Assembly (NCBI RefSeq): GCF_000374065.1
Contig: NZ_KB893301.1
Span: 89,429-153,428, forward strand
Source of the DNA: Spirosoma luteum DSM 19990
GTDB lineage: Bacteria > Bacteroidota > Bacteroidia > Cytophagales > Spirosomataceae
Length of the DNA stretch: 64,000 nucleotides
Direction of reading: 5' to 3'
Part shown: piece by piece, positions 38,380 to 46,910 of the stretch
Layout: the number at the start of each line of letters is the position of its first letter
Numbering within the stretch: the first letter of the stretch is position 1
Translations under genes and position numbers: made by a program
The notes under the pieces: model-generated
Database searches by the model: none
Told to the model about the DNA's origin: nothing
The model's input: only the letters and a program-made list of their open reading frames with translations

Positions 38380-39921
38380 TCATAATTCCAATACAACGAC
38401 CGATACGGGGGGCAGGGTCACCGTCAGGGTATTGCCCGATAGTTTGGCCCCGTTAAAAGCGGCTGGCTTGATGGTTTCCGGCTTTTCAAACGTGTTATGG
38501 TCCTGCACGTGTGCCGATGTCAGAATACGACCGGTCACGGCGGTGCTTTTTACGCCTTGCAGCGTCAGGGTGATGGTTTGTGGCTTGTTCATGTCGATGT
38601 TCACGAGCGAAATGTGCATCTTACCCGCTTTGTCGCGGGAGGCCGATACGGATACCGCCGGGAGTTTATACTTGTCCACCGCATAACTGCCAGATTTGAT
38701 GTCGATGGGCAGGAGGGTGGCATCCTGGTGTACGCTGTACATTTCCATGACGTGGTAGGTTGGCGTCAGAATCATTTTTTCGCCCTTCGTCAAAATAACC
38801 GACTGCAACACGTTGATGGCCTGAGCGAGATTGGCCATCCGTACCCGGTCGGCATGTTTATGGAAAATATTGAGCGTAGAACCGGCCAGCACGGCATCGC
38901 GCATGGTATTCTGCTGATACAGGAAACCCGGATTCGTACCCGGCTCCACATTGTACCACGCTCCCCACTCATCCACAATGAGGGCTACTTTTTTCTCCGG
39001 GTCGTACTTGTCCATAATGGCCGCGTGCTTTTCAATGAATTCGTCCATTTTCAACGCTTCGTCCATCGTGTGGGCGTAGTCAGTTTCGGTAAAGTCGGTC
39101 GCCGACCCTTTCGCGTTTTCGCCCCAGCCAAACACCGAATAGTGGTGCATGGCCACACCCTCCAGCATATTCATGGGGATGTTTTTCATCAACGTTTCCG
39201 TCCAGTTGTAGTCATCGTCGCTGGCACCCGACGCAATCCGGAAAATCTTCTCCTTACCGACGTTTGCATTCATAAACGTGCTGTACTGCCGGTAGAGATT
39301 GGCGTAAAAATCGGGTTTCATGTTGCCGCCACAACCCCAGGCTTCGTTGGCTACACCCCAATAGCGTACGTTCCAGGGAGCGGTACGACCGTTCTCCTGC
39401 CGCAGGGTGGACATGGGACTGTCTTTCGGGAAGTTGACGTACTGTACCCATTCGCTCAACTCCTGCACGGTGCCACTGCCCACGTTCCCCGAGAGGTAAG
39501 GTTCAGTGCCCAGCAGTTCGCACATGTTCAGGAAATCGTGCGTACCGAAACTGTTGTTTTCCGTGACACCGCCCCACCACGTATTTACGATGGTTGGGCG
39601 TTTGTCTTTGGGGCCGATGCCGTCTTTCCAGTGGTAGGTGTCGGCAAAACAGCCGCCCGGCCAGCGAAGGTTAGGAATCTTCAGCTTTTTGAGCGCGTCC
39701 ACCACATCCAGCCGCACCCCATTCTTGTTGGGGATTTTGGTGTTGTTTTCGCTCACGTAAAAGCCGTCGTAAATACTACGGCCGAGGTGCTCGGCGAAGT
39801 GGCCATAGATGTGTCGGCTGATGACCGTTTTGCCCTCATCGCCTTTGAGGGTAACCGTATTCTGGGCCTGAACGAACAGGCTGATACCTGACAGCAGAAT
39901 GATTGTGAGTTCTTTTTTCAT
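38380..39921 (-). CDS. abfA: GH51 alpha-L-arabinofuranosidase
   Basis: A 513-residue exported (signal peptide ending VQAQ, residues 1-20) family 51 arabinofuranosidase. The acid/base Glu is E193 in GVANEAWGCGG and the nucleophile is E318 in IVDEWGAWYN; RWPGGCFADTYHW is a further family motif. It removes arabinose side chains from arabinoxylan or arabinan oligosaccharides in the periplasm or at the cell surface and thereby supplies the operon's own substrate. It lies 6 nt downstream of araA. Confidence 0.94.
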   Translation of the reverse strand: MKKELTIILLSGISLFVQAQNTVTLKGDEGKTVISRHIYGHFAEHLGRSIYDGFYVSENNTKIPNKNGVRLDVVDALKKLKIPNLRWPGGCFADTYHWKDGIGPKDKRPTIVNTWWGGVTENNSFGTHDFLNMCELLGTEPYLSGNVGSGTVQELSEWVQYVNFPKDSPMSTLRQENGRTAPWNVRYWGVANEAWGCGGNMKPDFYANLYRQYSTFMNANVGKEKIFRIASGASDDDYNWTETLMKNIPMNMLEGVAMHHYSVFGWGENAKGSATDFTETDYAHTMDEALKMDEFIEKHAAIMDKYDPEKKVALIVDEWGAWYNVEPGTNPGFLYQQNTMRDAVLAGSTLNIFHKHADRVRMANLAQAINVLQSVILTKGEKMILTPTYHVMEMYSVHQDATLLPIDIKSGSYAVDKYKLPAVSVSASRDKAGKMHISLVNIDMNKPQTITLTLQGVKSTAVTGRILTSAHVQDHNTFEKPETIKPAAFNGAKLSGNTLTVTLPPVSVVVLEL

Positions 39922-39927
39922 ACAGGG

Positions 39928-41418
39928 TTATCGGTAATAGGATTCACTCCAGCGAAGTTCATTTTTCAGCTGACGTAGGTTTGTATCTCGGTCAATAACC
40001 ACTAGTTCAACGCCAAATATGTCAGCGAGGTCTTCTACGTGGCTGGTTGTCAGGTTCTGGCTGTACACCGTATGGTGAGCACCACCGGCCAGAATCCAGG
40101 CCGCACAACCGGTTTGCATGTCGGGCATCGGTTTCCATAAGGCACGGGCAACGGGCAGTTTGGGTAATGCTTCCGATACGGCCACCGCTTCAACCTCATT
40201 GACCAGCAACCGGAATCGATTACCCATATCAATTAATGATACATTGATAGCGGGACCCGCCGGAGCATTGAACACCAGCCGGACCGGGTCGGCCTTACCG
40301 CCAATACCCAGTGGATGAATCTCACAGGTAGGTTTGCCGGCCGCGATGGATGGGCAGATTTCGAGCATGTGCGACCCCAGCACCAACGGATTTTCCGGAT
40401 TGAAATGGTACGTATAATCCTCCATGAATGAGTTGCCGCCCGGCAGGCCGGAAGCCATCACTTTCATCGTGCGTACCATTGCCGACGTTTTCCAGTCGCC
40501 CTCACCCCCGAAGCCGTAGCCATCGGCCATTAGTCGCTGGGAGGCAATGCCGGGGAGTTGTGTCATGCCATGCAGGTCTTCGAATGTATCGGTGTACGCC
40601 GAGAAGCCGCCATCTTCCAGAAAAGCCCGCAGACCCAGTTCTATTTTAGCCGCATCGCGCAGGGAACTGTACTGGGCCCCGCCTTTACGCAGTGAATTCA
40701 TCAGCGTGTAGGTATCGTTGTATTCCGTAATCAGCTGGTCGATGGACGCGTCGCTCATTTGATTGATAACGGCTACCAGATCGCCGATGCCGTGCGTATT
40801 GACCGACATGCCAAACGTCATTTCGGCGGCTACCTTGTCGCCATCGGTAACGGCCACCTGCCGCATGTTGTCGCCGAAGCGAACCACTTTCATGTTCTTC
40901 AATTCGAAAGCGGCCACAGCCACGCGGGACCAGGCCGCAATCTTTTCCACTACGTCGGGCTGCTGCCAGAAACCAACCACTATTTTCCGGTTCAACCGCA
41001 TACGAGCCATGATGAACCCAAATTCCCGGTCGCCGTGAGCCGACTGGTTGAGGTTCATAAAGTCCATGTCGATGTTGCTCCAGGGAATGTCGCGGTTGAA
41101 TTGGGTGTGCAGGTGGAGCAATGGTTTCTGAAGGACGGCTAATCCCCGAATCCACATTTTGGCGGGCGAGAATGTGTGCATCCAGGTAATGATACCTACG
41201 CAGTTGGGCGCTACGTTCGCTTCCTGACAGATAGCGTAGATTTCGTCGGGTGTTTTAACGACGGGTTTGAATACCACCCGGATTGGGATAGGGGCGGCTT
41301 TGTCCAGAAATTCCGCAATAATTTGGGAGTGCTCCGCTACCTGCCGGAGCGTTTCTTCGCCGTATAAATGCTGGCTACCGGTCACGAACCAGACTTCGTA
41401 TTTTTTCAGGTCAATCAT
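39928..41418 (-). CDS. araA: L-arabinose isomerase
   Basis: A 496-residue AraA that converts L-arabinose to L-ribulose. The N-terminal [15 protein letters not shown] is diagnostic; metal and catalytic positions are seen in [15 protein letters not shown] and MEDYTYHF, and the protein has the family's normal length. It is cytoplasmic and Mn-dependent. Gaps to the flanking genes are 67 nt (araB) and 6 nt (GH51), consistent with one transcript. Confidence 0.97.
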   Translation of the reverse strand: MIDLKKYEVWFVTGSQHLYGEETLRQVAEHSQIIAEFLDKAAPIPIRVVFKPVVKTPDEIYAICQEANVAPNCVGIITWMHTFSPAKMWIRGLAVLQKPLLHLHTQFNRDIPWSNIDMDFMNLNQSAHGDREFGFIMARMRLNRKIVVGFWQQPDVVEKIAAWSRVAVAAFELKNMKVVRFGDNMRQVAVTDGDKVAAEMTFGMSVNTHGIGDLVAVINQMSDASIDQLITEYNDTYTLMNSLRKGGAQYSSLRDAAKIELGLRAFLEDGGFSAYTDTFEDLHGMTQLPGIASQRLMADGYGFGGEGDWKTSAMVRTMKVMASGLPGGNSFMEDYTYHFNPENPLVLGSHMLEICPSIAAGKPTCEIHPLGIGGKADPVRLVFNAPAGPAINVSLIDMGNRFRLLVNEVEAVAVSEALPKLPVARALWKPMPDMQTGCAAWILAGGAHHTVYSQNLTTSHVEDLADIFGVELVVIDRDTNLRQLKNELRWSESYYR

Positions 41419-41485
41419 TAGACTACTAAATTTTGAGATTGGTCGGCCGACAATTAGCTGTCGGACTGTTTAGTGTACAGTTTAC

Positions 41486-43135
41486 TTAGCTGGGTTCGGC
41501 CGTGTGCTTCTCAACAAAGGCTCCCAGGTCCAGGTATTTTTTGTAGAGGATATCATAAGTACTTACCTTGTCGGGCCGGGGCGTGTACTCCGCATCAAAG
41601 CCTGAACCCATTGCCTGCTGGGCCGCTTCCAGATTGGGGTGAACGCCGGCCGCTACGGACGCGCACATGGCCGCTCCCAGCGCACACGCCTGGTCGGCCG
41701 TGGCTACCTGAATGGGTTTGTTCAGCACGTCAGCCAGGGTTTGCATAACGAACGCTGATTTCTTGGCGACACCACCAATGGCAATTACCTTCCTGATGGG
41801 AACGCCTTCTGCGATGAATCGCTCGACAATGCTGCGGGAACCAAACGCGGTGGCTTCTACCAGTGCTTTAAAAAATTTGGGCGCATCGGTGCCGAGGTTT
41901 AGACCCGTGAGGGCCGCTTTCAGCGTGTGGTTGGCATCAGGTGTCCGGCGACCGTTTATCCAGTCCAGTGCTAGTACGTCCTGTTCGGTTACGGGTAACC
42001 GGGCCGCTTTGTCGGCTAGATGGGGAATGAGTTGCTGACTGAGTTTATCGGCTGCTTCGTCGCCCAGTAACTCTCGTACCGGACTGGTAATGAGTCGGGA
42101 AAACCAGGCGTACACATCACCGAAAGCCGACTGCCCCGCTTCCAGCCCCAGCATGCCCGGTGCTACCGAACCATCTACCTGTCCGCAGATTCCCCGGATG
42201 AGCCGATGGCCAATTTCCTCGTTGGGAGCCATCAGAATGTCGCAGGTAGAGGTGCCAATGATACGCACAAACGCGTAGGGTTCAATCTGCGCGCCGATGG
42301 CACCCATGTGCGCATCGAAAGCACCAATGCCCACCACCACATCCGGCGAAAGGCCCAGCTTTCCAGCCCATTCGGGCGAAAGGGTGCCCATTGGCTGGTC
42401 GGACGTGTAGGTTTCTGTAAACAGACGGTCGCACAGACCATCCAGCAGCGGGTCGAGCCTAGTAAGGAATTCGTTGGATGGTAGTCCATTAAATTCGCGG
42501 TGCCAGAGGGCTTTGTGACCAGCTGCACAGCGCGACCGGTGCAACGTCAGTGGGTTTGTGTTACCCGTTAGTACCGCCGATATCCAGTCGCAGTGTTCAA
42601 CCCAGGAAAAGGCGTGCGGTCGAATAGATTCATCCACCCGAAGCTGATGCAGCAACTTGGCCCAGAACCACTCCGATGAATAGATGCCGCCCACGTATTT
42701 AGTGTAGTCCACATCCCAGTGGTGGGCCAGTTCATTAATTTCGCTGGCTTCGGCGTTGGCGGTGTGGTCTTTCCAAAGAATAAACATGCCGTTCGGGTTA
42801 TCCAGGCAATCGGGGCGAAGGGCGAGTGGTAGACCTGTTTCGTCCACCGCACAGGGTGTAGAGCCGGTTGTATCCACGGAGATGCCAACTACCTGTTGCT
42901 TTACCTCGCCGGGTGCCTGCGCCAAAGCGCCAACAATGGATGCTTCCAGTCCTTCCAGATAGTCGAGCGGGTGTTGCCGAAACTGTGCGGTAGCGGGGTC
43001 ACAGTAAAGTCCCTGTTTCCAGCGCGTGTATTCATGGACATGAGTGCCGACGGTTTCTCCTGTCAGAGCATTGGTTATCAATGCTCTGACGGAGTCACTG
43101 CCAAAATCGACACCGATAACATAGGGATTCGTCAT
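41486..43135 (-). CDS. araB: Ribulokinase
   Basis: A 549-residue FGGY-family sugar kinase that phosphorylates L-ribulose. The N-terminal VIGVDFGSDSVRALI is the phosphate-1 motif, GISVDTTGSTPCAVD follows, and the C-terminal KVIAIGGVAKKSAFVMQTLADVL matches AraB (quoted as separate motifs IAIGGVAKKS and MQTLADVL). It lies 9 nt after the regulator gene and 67 nt before araA. Confidence 0.96.
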   Translation of the reverse strand: MTNPYVIGVDFGSDSVRALITNALTGETVGTHVHEYTRWKQGLYCDPATAQFRQHPLDYLEGLEASIVGALAQAPGEVKQQVVGISVDTTGSTPCAVDETGLPLALRPDCLDNPNGMFILWKDHTANAEASEINELAHHWDVDYTKYVGGIYSSEWFWAKLLHQLRVDESIRPHAFSWVEHCDWISAVLTGNTNPLTLHRSRCAAGHKALWHREFNGLPSNEFLTRLDPLLDGLCDRLFTETYTSDQPMGTLSPEWAGKLGLSPDVVVGIGAFDAHMGAIGAQIEPYAFVRIIGTSTCDILMAPNEEIGHRLIRGICGQVDGSVAPGMLGLEAGQSAFGDVYAWFSRLITSPVRELLGDEAADKLSQQLIPHLADKAARLPVTEQDVLALDWINGRRTPDANHTLKAALTGLNLGTDAPKFFKALVEATAFGSRSIVERFIAEGVPIRKVIAIGGVAKKSAFVMQTLADVLNKPIQVATADQACALGAAMCASVAAGVHPNLEAAQQAMGSGFDAEYTPRPDKVSTYDILYKKYLDLGAFVEKHTAEPS

Positions 43136-43144
43136 GAAATAAGG

Positions 43145-43846
43145 TCAGGATAAAGTTAGTTCCGGAAAAAAACTCACGTAGTCATTCAAATAGCGCTGGT
43201 AGTTGGTGGTATCCAGCCGGTAAAGCTGTCCTTTCTTGGTGGCAGATTTACTGTCTTTCTCACCTGTACCGAGTAGTAACCCGGTAGAAATTATTTTTCG
43301 GCTGAAATTCCGCCGGTCGAGTTTTCGATTGTAAATCGCTTCGTACAGTTTCTGAAGCTGGGGAATGGTAAACTGTTCGGGTAGTAACTCAAATCCGATA
43401 GCATGCAGGGCTGCTTTGTAGCGTAGCTGCTGCCTGGCCTGTTCTACCATCTTGTTATGGTCAAAAATCAGGTTGGGTTTCTCAGACAGGCTAATCCAGT
43501 ACGCATTATGCGCATTAATCGCGTTTATATCCTGTTGCTGGCTGTTGACCAGGGCGTAGTAAACAACGGAAATGGTGCGCTCAACGGGGTCTCGGTTTAT
43601 GGATCCGAAGGTTTGTAGCTGTTCGAGGTAGTTGTTTTTCAAGCCTGTTAATTCGTACAAAATTCGCTGGGCAGCCGTTTCAAGGTCCTCGTCTTCTCCT
43701 AAAAAACCACCCATCAATGACCATTTACCAAGCTCCGGTTCAAAATTTCGTTTGATAAGCAACAGTTTAATATCTTCCCCATCGAAGCCAAAAATAATAC
43801 AGTCGAGGGCGACCAGGATTCGATTGGAATGCGTATAGTAACTCAT
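43145..43846 (-). CDS. araR: NUDIX-domain transcriptional regulator (AraR of Bacteroidota type)
   Basis: A 233-residue protein with an N-terminal NUDIX fold (about 8-145) and a C-terminal winged helix (about 150-230: LPEQFTIPQLQKLYEAIY, RRNFSRKIISTG). The NUDIX box around GGFLGEDEDLETAAQR is degenerate: the canonical REUxEE is replaced by QRILYE, so the domain probably binds an effector rather than hydrolysing. This fits the NrtR/AraR family that senses arabinose in Bacteroides. It is the first gene of the ara operon, so it is likely autoregulated. Confidence 0.9.
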   Translation of the reverse strand: MSYYTHSNRILVALDCIIFGFDGEDIKLLLIKRNFEPELGKWSLMGGFLGEDEDLETAAQRILYELTGLKNNYLEQLQTFGSINRDPVERTISVVYYALVNSQQQDINAINAHNAYWISLSEKPNLIFDHNKMVEQARQQLRYKAALHAIGFELLPEQFTIPQLQKLYEAIYNRKLDRRNFSRKIISTGLLLGTGEKDSKSATKKGQLYRLDTTNYQRYLNDYVSFFPELTLS

Positions 43847-43885
43847 CGTGGCAACAAAGAAAGTACCGGAAAATTGTAATGGTGT

Positions 43886-43906
43886 TTATAAGACACAATT
43901 ATAAGA
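43886..43906 (-). promoter_or_regulatory. Candidate AraR operator in the ara promoter region
   Basis: The direct repeat TTATAAGA occurs at 43886-43893 and 43899-43906 (13-nt period), with a partly palindromic GTGTTTATAAGACAC overlapping at 43882-43896. It lies about 40-60 nt upstream of the araR ATG, a reasonable place for an operator. Function is inferred from position only. Confidence 0.4.
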
Positions 43907-44068
43907 AAAAGCATTCGTAATCCGTAAATCGTTCTAAAAAATATAATGTCCAGTACCGACAGGTATGGTGTAAGTAGGGTGATAATTGCCAATATGAATC
44001 TGACCATGGGGAAAAGAAGCGTAGAAGTAGGTAGATTTAAAATAGATAGTTATACCTATATTCGCAGG

Positions 44069-44476
44069 ATGACACCTGAACGCAGACTTGACCAGTTAGA
44101 GCCACTGATGGCTGACGCACTCCAAAAAATTGATCGCCTGATTGAAGGTCAGGGCAAACTGATTGATATGGTTACCCGCGCCGACCAGAATGCAACCAAT
44201 GCCGCTGCGCGAGCAGACTACGCTGCTGAGCGAGCAGACCACGCTGCTGAGCGAGCGGACTATGCCGCTGAACGAACAGACTACGTTGCTGGGCGAGCAG
44301 ACTATGCTGCTGAAAAGGCGGATTACGCTGCTGAGCGAGCAGACTACGCTGCTAAAATGACTGATACAACAGCTAAAGGTGTGGCTAACCTCACTGTATC
44401 TATGCAGAAACAGTTTGACGAACTACGAACCGGGCAGGAAACAATTATGAATTATCTGCGGGAGAAACTTCCTTAA
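44069..44476 (+). CDS. Heptad-repeat coiled-coil protein
   Basis: Not recognised beyond its repeat. Started at ATG 44069 it has 135 residues: a short helix (PERRLDQLEPLMADALQKID), seven tandem heptads of the form (R/K)ADYAAE plus one decayed copy, and a C-terminal helix ending NYLREKLP. A single long coiled coil is predicted throughout; no signal or membrane helix. An in-frame start at 43946 would add 41 residues but overlaps the ara promoter region. The heptads are encoded by a 21-bp tandem repeat. Confidence 0.6.
   Translation: MTPERRLDQLEPLMADALQKIDRLIEGQGKLIDMVTRADQNATNAAARADYAAERADHAAERADYAAERTDYVAGRADYAAEKADYAAERADYAAKMTDTTAKGVANLTVSMQKQFDELRTGQETIMNYLREKLP
44210..44356 (+). repeat. 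21-bp tandem repeat (seven copies) in coding sequence
   Basis: Seven units of 21 bp, each encoding one coiled-coil heptad, with the period matching the reading frame so that copy-number change keeps the frame. Units differ by a few bases. Likely prone to slippage or recombination. Confidence 0.9.
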
Positions 44477-44520
44477 AATAGCGTTTGCTAGAGTTGCATC
44501 TGGTCAAAAAATCTCCCATA

Positions 44521-44558
44521 AAACGCCAAAGGCCGGATTAGTCCGGCCTTTGGCGTTT
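44521..44558. terminator. Bidirectional terminator hairpin
   Basis: 17-bp perfect stem (44521-44537 with 44542-44558), four-nt loop, between the convergent heptad-repeat and osmC genes. A-rich left flank and T-rich right flank allow termination from both sides. Confidence 0.85.
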
Positions 44559-44575
44559 ACGTATACTTAGTACGG

Positions 44576-44998
44576 TTAAGCTAACGTAGCCTCAACGGTG
44601 ATTTTCGTATTGAACAACTTGGAAATGGGACAATTCGCTTCGGCATCGTCTACCAGCGACTGAAATTTATCTTTGTCAATCCCCGGTACACTTGCCTTTA
44701 CAATCAGGTGCGACTCGCTAATGCTACCCGCATCGCTATCAAGTGTGATGATGCTCTGCGTATCGATTGAATCAGCGGTAAAACCGGCTTCCTGTAAGTT
44801 AAAGGCCAGTTTCATGGAGAAACAGCCCGCGTGCGCTGCGCCAACCAGCTCTTCCGGATTAGTCCCTACGCCATCGGCAAAGCGAGTGTTAAATGAATAT
44901 TGTGTACCGTTCAGTACCGAACTGGCCGTTGAAACCATTCCTTTACCTTCTTTACCCGACCCTTCCCAATGGGCGGATGCTTTACGTTTAATGTTCAT
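44576..44998 (-). CDS. osmC: OsmC-family peroxiredoxin
   Basis: A 140-residue OsmC/Ohr-family thiol peroxidase that detoxifies organic hydroperoxides. The first Cys is in HAGCFSM, the second in [12 protein letters not shown], as in OsmC proper. [10 protein letters not shown]-type N-terminus ([12 protein letters not shown]) is also typical. Cytoplasmic. It stands alone; the next gene upstream on the strand is 240 nt away. Confidence 0.93.
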   Translation of the reverse strand: MNIKRKASAHWEGSGKEGKGMVSTASSVLNGTQYSFNTRFADGVGTNPEELVGAAHAGCFSMKLAFNLQEAGFTADSIDTQSIITLDSDAGSISESHLIVKASVPGIDKDKFQSLVDDAEANCPISKLFNTKITVEATLA

Positions 44999-45111
44999 GC
45001 TGGAATAATTTAGTGAATGCCAACCTACGTAAGTGGCCGTATATAATAAAGCTCAACAGAGGAATTTTGTTACAAATTCGGCGAGTAGTTCTGCTATTCC
45101 GGAAAATGATT

Positions 45112-45156
45112 GAGTCGTACTACCGTCCCCGACAATCAGGAACAATAGTACGACTC
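45112..45156 (-). terminator. 11-bp hairpin downstream of the Spy-like gene
   Basis: GAGTCGTACTA (45112-45122) pairs perfectly with 45146-45156 across a 23-nt loop, in the spacer after the Spy-like gene (stop 45239, minus). A T-run is not evident, so its role as a terminator is only possible. Confidence 0.4.
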
Positions 45157-45238
45157 CGCTAATCTTTGAGATGGGTGGGACTTATCTAATGCGCTAAATA
45201 AGAGGAATACAGGTTATGAAACGGTGCTGTTTCCAGTA

Positions 45239-45673
45239 CTAATTTCCCTGATTTAGCCGATTGAGCAACATCTTGTTAAATTCCTGCTCTGTCTTGTACA
45301 ATTCAGTCAGTTGGGCAGGGGTAATAACTTTTAGAAATCGGCCCATATATTCTTCGTCCAGATCGGCCAGTTTCTGCTTGGTTGCGTTCACCTCCCGAAG
45401 GCCGTTTACCAGTTGCTCTTCATTCGCACCGGAGCGGTTTGGCGCGTTGTTCAACTGACGAACCCGCCGGTTCAGCTCCTGCTTCTTGGCATTGTATTCA
45501 TTATAAACCGCCCAAAACTGGGGAGCCTGATCGGTAGTCAGGTTCAGCCGGTTCGTAATCATGCCAATTTTGGCTGCTTCAATTTTCTGCCGCCCATTGC
45601 CGTCATTCTGTGCGCTGGCCACCTGTGCCGTAAACATCAGACTAACCAGCCAACCGATAAATACGTATCTCAT
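45239..45673 (-). CDS. Spy/CpxP-like periplasmic protein
   Basis: A 144-residue exported protein; ATG 45673 gives a signal peptide ending VASAQ. The mature part is helical and Gln/Asn/Leu-rich, with NLTTDQAPQFWAVYNEY and TPAQLTELYKTE, the LTxxQ motifs of Spy/CpxP/CnrX-type proteins that act as envelope-stress or metal sensors. It follows the anti-sigma-like gene by 25 nt and belongs to a sigma / anti-sigma / sensor cluster on the minus strand. Function is inferred from motif and position. Confidence 0.75.
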   Translation of the reverse strand: MRYVFIGWLVSLMFTAQVASAQNDGNGRQKIEAAKIGMITNRLNLTTDQAPQFWAVYNEYNAKKQELNRRVRQLNNAPNRSGANEEQLVNGLREVNATKQKLADLDEEYMGRFLKVITPAQLTELYKTEQEFNKMLLNRLNQGN

Positions 45674-45698
45674 TTTAGTAAGGTTAATCATGCTTAAA

Positions 45699-46163
45699 TC
45701 AGGAACCCCGATTGGGAATATCCTGCACGTTATACTCTTTTATGTGTTGTTGAATATCGACCGGATTCACATTGAGAAACTCAATGGCTGTTGTATCGCT
45801 ACCCAATGAATAGTGGAGCTGCTGACTATCGGCTAGTTCGTAAGCGTTTACTCCCTGTTCTTCCAGATAAGCCGCTATCATCTGATTGCTAACACCAGCC
45901 AGTGCTTCACCTGGTATTGACTCCTGACGTTGCGGTAATGTTTGCCAGACTAAAAAGGCAATCAGACTGACCCCCGCCAGTGATGCTGCCGTACGCTGCC
46001 AGGACCAGCTGATGCTTAACGCGGGCCTGGACTTTCTTGTTACGTGGGCTTGTACGCGAGAGGGGAGCGCATCGAAGTACCCATCCGGAGCCGTAAACGG
46101 CACTTGCCGTAATGGATGCTCGGGGGGTAACTCATCAAGCCTGAATTCGTTTTTGGCGTTCAT
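45699..46163 (-). CDS. Probable membrane anti-sigma factor
   Basis: A 154-residue single-pass protein (ATG 46163). The first 60 residues are cytoplasmic and carry FTAPDGYFDALPSRVQ, a motif seen in Bacteroidota anti-sigma-like proteins; a helix spans about residues 63-80 (AASLAGVSLIAFLVW); the rest is periplasmic. It lies 71 nt after the sigma gene and before the Spy-like gene. There is no zinc-finger (HxxxCxxC) anti-sigma motif, so the assignment rests on topology, motif and position. Confidence 0.65.
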   Translation of the reverse strand: MNAKNEFRLDELPPEHPLRQVPFTAPDGYFDALPSRVQAHVTRKSRPALSISWSWQRTAASLAGVSLIAFLVWQTLPQRQESIPGEALAGVSNQMIAAYLEEQGVNAYELADSQQLHYSLGSDTTAIEFLNVNPVDIQQHIKEYNVQDIPNRGS

Positions 46164-46234
46164 TATGTTGGTGTGTATTCGATACACAATTTAATCTTGT
46201 TTCTGGGAATTTGACAGTCTGGACCGGCTGTGGT

Positions 46235-46807
46235 TTAATCGGTTGTATCGGTTTTCGTTAGATAATCTTCTATTTTTTTCACAGCCAGGTGGTAAGAGGC
46301 TTTCAACGCACCCACCGATGTACCTGTAATGTCCGAAATTTCTTCGTATTTCATGTCATCGAAATACTTCATGTTGAAAACCAGCCGCTGCTTATCGGGT
46401 AATTTCAATAGCGCCTTTTGCAATTTTAACTGTATCTCTTCGCCACTTAACTCGTTGCCCGATGTAACGTAGTCGGCGTTGGTTTCCAGCTTTTCCATCA
46501 ACTCACCTTCCACGTCGCCAATGGGCAGAAAAAAGCGTCGGCGTTTCTTGTTGAGGAAGTTCAGGCACTCATTGGTAGCAATGCGGTAAACCCAGGTATA
46601 TAACTGACTGTCGCCCCGAAACTGTTCCAGACTGTTCCAGACTTTTATGAACGTTTCCTGCACCAGATCGTCAGCATCATCGTGGTCGATGACCATTTTC
46701 CGGATGTGCCAATAGATTTTCTGCTGATACTTACGCACCAGTAGGTTAAAGGCATAGTTCCGGCTCGACGGGTCGCGGTATTTGGCAAGCAGTTCTTCGT
46801 CAGTCAT
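46235..46807 (-). CDS. ECF-type RNA polymerase sigma factor
   Basis: A 190-residue sigma-70 family ECF factor with region 2 (VRKYQQKIYWHIRKMV, DDADDLVQETFIKVW) and region 4 (LPDKQRLVFNMKYF, YEEISDITGTSVGALKASYHLAVKK). It is the first gene of the cluster with the anti-sigma-like and Spy-like genes. A partly palindromic stretch (46819-46902) precedes it and may contain its own promoter. Confidence 0.92.
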   Translation of the reverse strand: MTDEELLAKYRDPSSRNYAFNLLVRKYQQKIYWHIRKMVIDHDDADDLVQETFIKVWNSLEQFRGDSQLYTWVYRIATNECLNFLNKKRRRFFLPIGDVEGELMEKLETNADYVTSGNELSGEEIQLKLQKALLKLPDKQRLVFNMKYFDDMKYEEISDITGTSVGALKASYHLAVKKIEDYLTKTDTTD

Positions 46808-46818
46808 TCTTCATGCAG

Positions 46819-46902
46819 TTTACGGTTTTTGGTTGTTATCTTAGGATTGGCTGGCACACTTATAAATTTTTGCGTCAGCAAACCGTAAACCAAAACCGTA
46901 AA
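46819..46902. repeat. Near-perfect inverted repeat between tktC and the sigma gene
   Basis: tttacggtttttggtt (46819-46834) is repeated in inverted orientation at 46888-46902 with one A missing; an additional copy of aaaccgtaaa precedes it (46880-46889). The 84-nt block fills the spacer between the sigma factor start and the end of the transketolase C half. Confidence 0.5.
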
Positions 46903-46910
46903 TCATAAAT

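Noticed and set aside
38497-39891. Long (464-codon) plus-strand frame opposite the GH51 gene
   Set aside because: It is the antisense of abfA with no recognisable motif and His/Val/Arg-rich composition typical of a shadow frame.
44210-44356. Possible CRISPR array
   Set aside because: The 21-bp units have no spacers between them and stay in the reading frame; they encode protein heptads.
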